Program-made: the position numbers and the translations under genes | Shown here: positions 1 through 7,800 of the stretch, in pieces | Layout of the letters: the number at the start of each line of letters is the position of its first letter | How positions within the stretch are numbered: position 1 is the first letter of the stretch | Notes under the pieces: model-generated | Told to the model about the DNA's origin: nothing | Database searches by the model: none | The model's input: only the letters and a program-made list of their open reading frames with translations | From: Anaerolineaceae bacterium | GTDB taxonomy: Bacteria > Chloroflexota > Anaerolineae > Anaerolineales > Anaerolineaceae | Assembly (NCBI GenBank): GCA_027348305.1 | Contig: DAIEPS010000012.1 | Span: forward strand, 1 to 19,348 | Length of the DNA: 19,348 nucleotides | Direction: 5' to 3'

Positions 1-1
1 T

Positions 2-1309
2 GATTCGGAGCTGGCTTCAAACCCTGCGCTCGAAATGGTGGAAGAGCGCAGATGCCCCACCTGTCATCGTTTACTGACCGATCCCGGCAAATGTCCGATC
101 TGCAGCCTGCCTGCCAGCCTTAATTCTGAAGAACCGGTGGTTTTTCTTTCGCCGCGCGAAGAATTCATTTCTCAAAAAGACTATGTAGACAATACCATGG
201 ACGATGAGCCGTTCGCTCCCGAAGTGGAGGAACTGCCGGCTTACGTCTTGAAACAGATTGCCCCTGATCTTGACCCAAACCAGCGTGCATTGGCGGCTTA
301 CCTTCTGACGCATCTGGATGAAGACGGTTTGTTGACCACGACCCTAATGGAAGTCTCGCGCTACACTCACGTGCCCATCTCAGAGGTTGAAAAAGTCAAA
401 CGCTTGATCCAACTTGCAGACCCGGTGGGCGTGGGGTCAAGCACCCCGCAGGAAGCATTGTTGATCCAGCTTGAAGTGCTCAAAGAGACGCACGATTCGG
501 TGCCGGCTGTCGCAGAGCGCTGCATCCGCGAAGGAATGGATCAATTAAGCCATCACCAATACCCTGAACTGGCGCATAAATTTGAAGTTCCGGTCAAACA
601 GATCACACAAGCAGCCCAATTCATCAGTGAAAACCTTTATCCCTTCCCGGCAAGGGCGCATTGGGGGGATATCCGGCAGCCCGCACACGAAGAGACTCAG
701 GTTTATCACCAGCCTGATATTCTGATCAATTACCTGAATGATGATCCTTCCAAACCTCTGATCGTGGAGATTATCATGCCGATCAGCGGTACGCTTCAAG
801 TCAACCCAATGTTCAAACAGGCAATTAAAGAAGCCACACCTGAAACCAAGGTGGATCTTAAAGGCGACCTTGAAAAAGCCTCGCTCTTTGTCAAATGCCT
901 GCAGCAGCGCAACCACACCATGGAACGTCTCTTAATGCGGGTTGTGAGCCTGCAACGCGACTTCATCCTGCACGGCGAGAAATATCTCAAGCCGGTGACG
1001 AGAGCCCAGATCTCACGTGAGATGGAAGTGCATGAATCCACCATATCACGCGCCGTGGCCAATAAAGCTGTACAGATGCCCAACAGGCGCATCGTGCCGC
1101 TCTCTTCATTTTTCGACCGCAGCTTGAACATCCGCAGTGTGCTGAAGGAGATCATCGAAGCCGAACCCAAACCTTACAGCGATTCAGACCTGGTGGACCT
1201 GCTTTCTGAAAAAGGATTTGATGTGGCCAGGAGAACGGTCGCAAAGTACCGCGCCATTGAGGGGATTTTGCCAGCCCACCTTAGAAAAGCCGTGGCCAAG
1301 GGAAAATGA
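2..1309 (+). CDS. rpoN: RNA polymerase sigma-54 factor, 5' end outside window
   Basis: Alternative sigma factor that directs RNA polymerase to -24/-12 promoters and needs an AAA+ activator to open DNA. The frame is open to the window edge and the first residues (ELASNPALE) match the end of Region I, so the Met at 35 is internal and the true start lies upstream. Next comes a Cys-rich element, CPTC then nine residues then CPIC (about 53-110), where Region II is usually acidic. The core-binding domain follows (DLDPNQRALAAYLL, DEDGLL, DPVGVGSSTPQEAL). The C-terminal HTH (ISREMEVHESTISRAVANK) and the RpoN box ARRTVAKYRA (1226-1255, usual form ARRTVAKYRE) close the protein. The stop overlaps the next start (ATGA, 1306-1309), implying coupled translation with the kinase. 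Family assignment is very secure. Confidence 0.95.
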   Translation, partial: DSELASNPALEMVEERRCPTCHRLLTDPGKCPICSLPASLNSEEPVVFLSPREEFISQKDYVDNTMDDEPFAPEVEELPAYVLKQIAPDLDPNQRALAAYLLTHLDEDGLLTTTLMEVSRYTHVPISEVEKVKRLIQLADPVGVGSSTPQEALLIQLEVLKETHDSVPAVAERCIREGMDQLSHHQYPELAHKFEVPVKQITQAAQFISENLYPFPARAHWGDIRQPAHEETQVYHQPDILINYLNDDPSKPLIVEIIMPISGTLQVNPMFKQAIKEATPETKVDLKGDLEKASLFVKCLQQRNHTMERLLMRVVSLQRDFILHGEKYLKPVTRAQISREMEVHESTISRAVANKAVQMPNRRIVPLSSFFDRSLNIRSVLKEIIEAEPKPYSDSDLVDLLSEKGFDVARRTVAKYRAIEGILPAHLRKAVAKGK

Positions 1310-3252
1310 AATCATTCACTTCGCAGATCACATCCAACCTGCTTGGCAAGAGCGGCCCTGGCGCTGAAGAAGTATTCGCCTTGTTGAACCTGCAGGAAGA
1401 ACCCTGCGCGTTGGTTGATCTTTCTGCCGACAGAATTATTTTTTTAAACAGTAGGTTGATCAAAGCCACTTCTTTTACAACCGCTGACCTGCGAGATAAG
1501 AACACCGGGTTTTTATTCCCAAATCTGGATATCAAAGCCATTTCATCGGGAGAGGTCAAAGAAATCGACCTTAACCGACGCGGACAAACCCACATCCATG
1601 CCAGGGTAAAGTTCGATTTCATCGGTTCGACATCCCACCTGGTCGTGATCCGCATATTGGCGCATCAGGCCAGTGAATCAGACGTTGAGCCTGAAATAGA
1701 AGCCTTGGTCAATCAATTGATCCTGTTGACCAAGGTGACCGAAGGATCGGATGTCAACCAGGTGCTGCCGCAACTCATGCGCCTGATCTGCCTGATCTTG
1801 AATGTGGAAACGGCTGCAATCTTCCAGGCGGACCCCAGCTACCCAACACTAAAATGTGTCTGCCTGCACGGACGCTCTTCCGATCTGCCGGCAGAGTTGC
1901 CCTCAACGGATCTGATCCGCTTAACTGAACCTGCCATCTGGAACCCGGGAGATCGGGCGATTACCGAGATCCACAAATATGCACGCTTGAATTCAGTGGA
2001 ATATGTGGCGACTGCTCCGCTAAAGCTGGATGATGCCGCTATCGGCATCCTCGTGGTCTGTGGCAGGGGGGTGCTGCCAAGAGAACTGCGTGCAAGCGTG
2101 CTTCAATATCTATCTTTCCATATTTTGAATTTCATTCAAAAATCGATGTTGACCAAGAACCTTGAAGACCGCATTGTGACCGAACAGCAGCGAATGGAAG
2201 CACGCAATGTAACCGTGGATCACATGCAGGAAGCAGTGATCGTTCTCAACACCAACCTGGTGATCATTGAGATCAACCAGGCCGCTGAGTGGATGCTGGG
2301 ATACGCAGAACACGAAGTGTTGGGGCAGCCTTACGAAAACGTATTGATCGGTACCGATAAACTGCAGCCCGCGCTTGAAGACGCCAGGCAGGGCAATACC
2401 ACGCATAACCTGGGAAAAGCCAACCTCAACCGTCGAAACGGACAGTCCTTTCCGACGCAGATGAAGGTCATCCCGGTGATGCGGGACAAAAAGGTATATT
2501 CCATTGAAGTGCTGCTCTCGGATATCAGCGAAAATGAACAGCAAAAGGCTTTAACGCAGCAGCTTGAGAACCGCGCTTTGCTTGGGGATTTCACTGCGGC
2601 CATTGCGCATGATCTAAGGAACCCGATCAACAGCATCTATACGGGTATCCAGCTTTTAGGGATGAAGCTCGCACCTGATGATCCCAACCAGGAAAACATT
2701 GGCCGACTTCAAAACGACTGTACACGCTTGAACAACCTGCTTGAATCATTGATGTCCTCCGTCCGCACCGTGGACACACAAATGGAACTGATCGACCTCG
2801 ACCAGTACCTGCATAAAATTGTGGACCGCTGGCGGCCAAAACTGGCCAAGGTGAATGTGAACCCGGTGTTCAATATTGAAGCGAACCTGTCAAAGATCAT
2901 GGGTGATCCGCGCTCGTTGGACCGCGTGTTTACCAATCTGATCACCAACGCACTGGACGCCATGGCCGAAAAAGGCGACACACTGGCAGTCACAGCGGTG
3001 ATGAATAAAGAGATCGCCAACCATCCTTTTGTGGATATCAGCATCACCGATAACGGCCCGGGAATCCCGGAAGATGTCAAAGAACATTTGTTTTCTCCCT
3101 ACATGACCACCCGCAAAAAAGGCACGGGTTTGGGGTTGTTCCTTACAAAACAGATAGTCACTGCACACAAGGGCAGTATTAGTGTAAACTCATTTCCGGG
3201 CGGTACCGTTTTTACCGTTCGACTACCTGCTGAAGATGGAGAAGGAACATGA
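1306..3252 (+). CDS. Soluble PAS-GAF-PAS sensor histidine kinase (NtrB-like)
   Basis: Two-component sensor kinase of 648 residues with no transmembrane segment or signal peptide, so it should sense a cytoplasmic cue. Order: a PAS-like domain (about 20-115), a GAF domain (about 138-275), a short coiled linker, a second PAS (about 303-415), HisKA and HATPase_c. The H-box AIAHDLRNPINSI puts the phosphorylated His at 435. The N-box NLITNALDAM has Asn548, and the G-boxes are DNGPGIPED (from 582) and GTGLGLF (from 606), so the catalytic core looks intact. It overlaps rpoN by ATGA and its stop overlaps the response regulator start by ATGA, which makes that regulator the obvious partner. The ligand cannot be read from the sequence. 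PAS and GAF boundaries are by eye. Confidence 0.93.
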   Translation: MKSFTSQITSNLLGKSGPGAEEVFALLNLQEEPCALVDLSADRIIFLNSRLIKATSFTTADLRDKNTGFLFPNLDIKAISSGEVKEIDLNRRGQTHIHARVKFDFIGSTSHLVVIRILAHQASESDVEPEIEALVNQLILLTKVTEGSDVNQVLPQLMRLICLILNVETAAIFQADPSYPTLKCVCLHGRSSDLPAELPSTDLIRLTEPAIWNPGDRAITEIHKYARLNSVEYVATAPLKLDDAAIGILVVCGRGVLPRELRASVLQYLSFHILNFIQKSMLTKNLEDRIVTEQQRMEARNVTVDHMQEAVIVLNTNLVIIEINQAAEWMLGYAEHEVLGQPYENVLIGTDKLQPALEDARQGNTTHNLGKANLNRRNGQSFPTQMKVIPVMRDKKVYSIEVLLSDISENEQQKALTQQLENRALLGDFTAAIAHDLRNPINSIYTGIQLLGMKLAPDDPNQENIGRLQNDCTRLNNLLESLMSSVRTVDTQMELIDLDQYLHKIVDRWRPKLAKVNVNPVFNIEANLSKIMGDPRSLDRVFTNLITNALDAMAEKGDTLAVTAVMNKEIANHPFVDISITDNGPGIPEDVKEHLFSPYMTTRKKGTGLGLFLTKQIVTAHKGSISVNSFPGGTVFTVRLPAEDGEGT

Positions 3253-4421
3253 GTTTTTGCGTCTTGATCGTGGATGATGAAGAAAGTGCCAGGCAAAATA
3301 TTGGTGAATTCTTAAAAGCCAAAGGGCACGAGATCATTGAGGCAGGTACCCTGGCTGAGGCCCGCGAACGTGTCAAAAGGGGTGAAGGGGATGTGATCCT
3401 GCTGGACGTGCAGCTTCCCGATGGGTATGGGCCAAACCTGATCATGGAAACAGCCATGCTGGCCGTACGCCCTCCCATTATTGTCATTACCGGTTTCGGT
3501 GATATCGAAACCGCTGTGGATGCCATGAAAAACGGCGCCCTGGATTTCTTGACCAAACCGCTTGATTTTGTACAGCTTGATAAATCCCTGGCAAAAGCAT
3601 TGGAAATTTTGGCCATGCGGCGGGAAATCGCCCATTACCGCGAACAACAAATGCAAAAAAGCAATTTTGTGATCGGGCAGACCCCCGTTATGAAGATCGT
3701 GATGGAGCAGGCTCTCAAAGCTGCAGAAGCCCAGGTCTCGGTGATGATCACCGGTGAGAATGGCACAGGCAAAGACGTGCTGGCGCAATACATCCACGCC
3801 AACGGACCGCGAGCCGGGAAACCCTTCATCGCCATCAACTGCGCTGCCATTCAACACACGGTGCTGGAGTCTGAGTTGTTCGGTCACGAAGCAGGCGCGT
3901 TCAGCTCTGCGGACCGCAAGAAACTAGGGCTGATGGAAGTTGCCGATAACGGCATCCTCTTCATGGACGAGATCTCATCCATGCCGCTCGAAATTCAAGC
4001 CAAACTGCTGCGCGCCATCGAAACCCACTCCTTCATGCGGGTGGGAGGAACACAGCTCATCAATGTTGACATTCAAGTGATCGTAGCCTCCAACCGTGAT
4101 CTGCAAGCCATGGTCAAGGAAGGCAGCTTCAGGCAGGACCTTTACTACCGCTTGAAAAAGATTGATCTTGATTTGCCTCCACTGCGCGAACGCAAAGTGG
4201 ATATCCCCGAGATGGTGGGCTATTTCATCCGCCAGAACAACGGGCGGCAGGGCGCCAACATCACGGGTGTCTCTCCGCAAGCCATGGAAGCGCTCCTCAA
4301 ATATGATTGGCCGGGCAACATCCGCGAGTTGGCCAATGCCATTGAAAGAGCCTTGATCTTCTGCGATGGCGAGACCATTGCGCTGGGCGACCTTCCACGC
4401 GATATTCTGAATCCACGCTAA
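3249..4421 (+). CDS. NtrC-family sigma-54 activator lacking a DNA-binding domain
   Basis: Response regulator of 390 residues predicted to activate sigma-54 polymerase. Receiver domain about 1-120: acidic pair D9/D10, phosphoacceptor D53, T81, K103. AAA+ domain about 140-388: Walker A GENGTGKD (169-176), Walker B ILFMDE (D240/E241), sensor I SNRD (281-284), arginine-finger region FRQDLYYRL (R295, R301) and WPGNIREL (354-361). The loop that touches sigma-54, normally GAFTGA, reads GAFSSA (216-221). The protein ends about 30 residues after WPGNIREL, so the Fis-type HTH of NtrC is absent. Helicobacter FlgR is a known activator without that domain that acts from solution. GGAGAAGG lies just upstream of the ATG, which overlaps the kinase stop. 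A sigma-54 promoter begins 11 bases after the stop. Confidence 0.93.
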   Translation: MSFCVLIVDDEESARQNIGEFLKAKGHEIIEAGTLAEARERVKRGEGDVILLDVQLPDGYGPNLIMETAMLAVRPPIIVITGFGDIETAVDAMKNGALDFLTKPLDFVQLDKSLAKALEILAMRREIAHYREQQMQKSNFVIGQTPVMKIVMEQALKAAEAQVSVMITGENGTGKDVLAQYIHANGPRAGKPFIAINCAAIQHTVLESELFGHEAGAFSSADRKKLGLMEVADNGILFMDEISSMPLEIQAKLLRAIETHSFMRVGGTQLINVDIQVIVASNRDLQAMVKEGSFRQDLYYRLKKIDLDLPPLRERKVDIPEMVGYFIRQNNGRQGANITGVSPQAMEALLKYDWPGNIRELANAIERALIFCDGETIALGDLPRDILNPR

Positions 4422-4428
4422 GAAATGT

Positions 4429-4446
4429 ATTGGCATAAACCTTGCA
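4429..4446 (+). promoter_or_regulatory. Sigma-54 (-24/-12) promoter of the TPR/peptidase operon
   Basis: The sequence TTGGCATAAACCTTGCAT fits the consensus TGGCAC-N5-TTGCW almost perfectly. The invariant GG (4432-4433) and GC (4444-4445) are separated by exactly 10 bases. The predicted transcription start is near 4457, giving a leader of about 26 bases with GGAGGG (4473-4478) before the ATG at 4483. It sits directly between the sigma-54 activator gene and the operon it would drive. Upstream activator sites were not identified, which agrees with an activator that has no DNA-binding domain. Confidence 0.85.
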
Positions 4447-4482
4447 TCATGCCCTTTAGATTATTCATATCTGGAGGGCACG

Positions 4483-4806
4483 ATGTTTTCTATGACCGTA
4501 AATGACTTTCTGCTTTCAATGGCCACTGCTTTATTGATCTGCGGTATTGTGATGCTGGGCATTGGTGTTTACACCTTGATCGGCAAATTAATGGGTAAAG
4601 AATTACGCACCATTGCGGATCAGACCGCGAAACTTGCGCAAAAAGGGATCACGGAAGAAATATCCGGCCTGGTGGGCAATGCGAGAACGCTGATCGAGGC
4701 GTTGAACAACATGGTCAAGACCACTGCCGGAATTGGAATTCTGCTTCTGCTGCTGGGAATCATCTTATTGGCTGCTGCCTACGGCCTTGTTTTACAGATC
4801 AATTAG
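4483..4806 (+). CDS. Small two-helix membrane protein, unknown family
   Basis: A 107-residue protein not recognised as a known family. Two hydrophobic helices are clear, about residues 9-33 (LLSMATALLICGIVMLGIG) and 80-104 (TAGIGILLLLLGIILLAAA). They flank a polar, probably helical middle containing KELRTIADQTAKLAQ. Both ends are short, so it is essentially a membrane hairpin with a roughly 45-residue soluble segment. The ATG at 4483 is preferred because GGAGGG (4473-4478) is four bases upstream; the Met at 4492 is less well placed. It is the first gene after the sigma-54 promoter and lies 37 bases before the large TPR gene. It may therefore serve as membrane anchor or partner of the two cytosolic proteins that follow, which is inference from position only. 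Confidence 0.85.
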   Translation: MFSMTVNDFLLSMATALLICGIVMLGIGVYTLIGKLMGKELRTIADQTAKLAQKGITEEISGLVGNARTLIEALNNMVKTTAGIGILLLLLGIILLAAAYGLVLQIN

Positions 4807-4843
4807 TCATTTCAAATCCGTTTGATCGCGGAAGGGAGCTGCC

Positions 4844-7800
4844 ATGCAGGTGCTTGATTTGCGCAATACCCTGAGGAATCTTGATGCGACGGATTACGCC
4901 TCATGCCTTGTAAGATCCCTCAGAGTTGATGAAAAAGTTTGGACGTTCCTAGTCCAGTCCACGGGTGAAACTTCAAAACAAATAGCCGACCTGGCCGCAA
5001 GCCAAAAACTAAATCCCGGAACACTGGGATTATTGGCTTTTAATCAGGAGTTATTGAGCTCCAGGTATCCTGAGACTCGTTTGAAGGTAAGTCTGTTGGA
5101 AGAATGCATGGTCAACTTCGAATCTTATTTGCAGCAGCATGCTGCCTGTGCATCTCTTGAAGAAGCTGCAAAACTGGCCGTTGTGTTGATCGAAAAACGA
5201 AAGATCACGTCAGCCTGGCGGACAACACTGCTGGAGATCGTCAACCGAATGCATATAAGTGATGCCCAAAACTTTAAATCCCTGTGGGGAACAGTATTAG
5301 CAGTCACGGTTAACCTGGTCAATGATCAGGATGAACTTCTTTCTGACCTTCTGAAATTACAAACAGCGGAACAAGGAATTGAAGTTCTTGGTCACTGCTT
5401 GTTAAGTCTGCCGATCTCAGAAGCTATAAAAGCTGAGAAACTCGTCAAAGCCCTGCAAGACCAACCCGCCGCCATCATGGAAAAAACGCTCAGTTTCTTG
5501 ATCTCGATCAATGAGAAAGAACTGGCACAAACAGCCGCTCAAAAACTGGTTGTTAAATATAAAATTGAAGATGCTTCAGAAAAACGATCCAAAGATATTT
5601 TGGATAACCCTGAAGAATCATTACAGCAATCCATGCTCTACAAGCAAATTGCAAGTGTGGCCCAGCTTGCAGGTGAAACCGACCTGGCAGCCAGACTTTT
5701 AGGGCAATCCAGTGACATTCTGGATGCCATTTCAACCGGCATCAAGGTGCAGAATCTTTCGCTCCTCGAACAAACCGGAAGGAAATCAGAATATATTGAC
5801 CTGGTTCGCAAATATCAACTGGATCAAGATTCCGACCCGGTCATGGGACGGGAACTTGCCAGTGTTGGCGTCATTCCACAAGGCAATCATCAAGAGAATC
5901 AAAATCACCCTGTATCCGCACTCAGCCAGGCCAAAAAGATCCACACGGCTGGCAACGCGGAACTCGCCAAACTGGAATGCGAGAAAGCATTCAGCGACAC
6001 CGAAGGCTACTCTGTTGAAGCTGCGGCAGACTATCAGCCTCAATTCAACCCCAATTGGAACCCCGGAGAGATGGTCGCCACCCTGATGGATATGGGAGCA
6101 AAAGCTGAGGCCATAAAAGTAGCGGCAAAACTGCATGCAAAAAACCCTGCCAGCCTCAGCGCTTCACTGGCTTCGGCAGAAACCTATTATGAATCATCGC
6201 GTTTTGCAGATGCATTACCGCTGTTTGAGTTTGCATCCGTATCAGGAGAAAACTCCTCATTGATGCTGCGTAAATTGGCAGAATGCTATGACAAAACGGG
6301 CAATACTGAAGATTGTTACAAAGTTCGCAAACAGTTGGCTGAAGTAGAGTCCCCTGAAGTTGCAGATATGCTGCAGTTTGCAGACTCAGCCATTTCTTTA
6401 GGCAAGACGGAAGAAGTATTTCAAATAACTTCTCAAATTATTGAAAAAGACCCCATGAATTCGGGTGCTTTGACGATCAACGGCAAGGCATACGCCATAT
6501 CGGGCAATCGAGAATTGGCGCAAGAATACTTCATGAAAGCCATCGACCTGGGTTCGGATAATGCTGATCCCTGGATCGGACTATCTGAATTGCAGGTCAA
6601 GAGCGGAGAATTCAGGCAGGCTATTGATACCTTACAGCAGGGATTGGCCGCAATGCCCGGAAATCGCGAGATCAAACGCCGGTTGGCCGAACAATTGATG
6701 GACAGCGGTTCCGCATCCGAGGCGCTGCCGTTATTGAACGAATTGGCTGAAGAAGAGCGGGATGCATTCATCGGCGTGCTTCAACTGGACGCCATGAAGA
6801 CACTCGGAATGCCTGAATATAATGCGTTGGTCGTTTCACTCTATTCAGATTACCCTGAAAATGAAGAAATTGCCCAGGCTTTCGCCGCGCAATTGATCAA
6901 GAATGGCAAACACTCTGAAGCAAAAATGGTCCTGCAAGGCAAAATGTCTCAAACCCAATCCAATACGCCCACGGCATTAACCTACGCTGAGGCCGTGGTT
7001 GGAATGGATGTACGCAATTCGGGAGAGCCGAAATCCATAACTCCGCAAGAGATGGAAAAGGTTGAGTCGATCGTTGACCGCTACCTAGAACAGGACGGGG
7101 ATAATACCCACGCACAACTGGTCAAAGCGGAATTATCCGTCAACAAAGGCGATTATGCCAAAGCCTTTGAGCTTTATTCACGGCTGCTGGAAAAACAAAC
7201 CACCCTGGATAAATCCATGTGGGAACGAATCCAGGCTGGATTCGCCCAAACCTCTGCGTTTTTGGGAAAATTCGAAGTTGCCCTGGCGGCTATCAAACAA
7301 GCCGTGGATTCTCAACCTGAATGGGTTGGTTTGCGTAAGATCATGGCTACTATTTACGGTATGGCAGGTGAAGTAAGCGATGCGCTCACACAGGCTGAAG
7401 TTGTGCTGGATGTGGCCCCGCAGATCGTCGAAAGCGCCTTATGGTTTGCTGATTTTGCTTCCGGATTAGGAAAGAGTGATGTGGCCGAAGATAAATTGGC
7501 CACGATCATTGAAATGAAATCTGATCATCTGCTGCTGCAGTTAAAACTAGCCGAAACACAGATGAAGAACGGAAAATCCGAAGAAGCGGCTCATTTGCTC
7601 GAGACTCTCAAACCCAGTCTGTCGACAGAGCTATCTGAAGTTGAACTGCTTTCTGCTGCGAAATTGTATGACAAATCAGGCGATGTTGAAACCGCGCTTA
7701 ATTGTCTTGAATACCGGTTCCAGGCTCAAAGTTCACTATCCGCAGGTTTGGATCTGGCCGGGTACGAGTATTCACTGGCTTATTTTGGCAAGGCGCTTCA

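Noticed and set aside
35..37. ATG at 35 as the true rpoN start
   Set aside because: The frame stays open to the window edge and the upstream residues match sigma-54 Region I.
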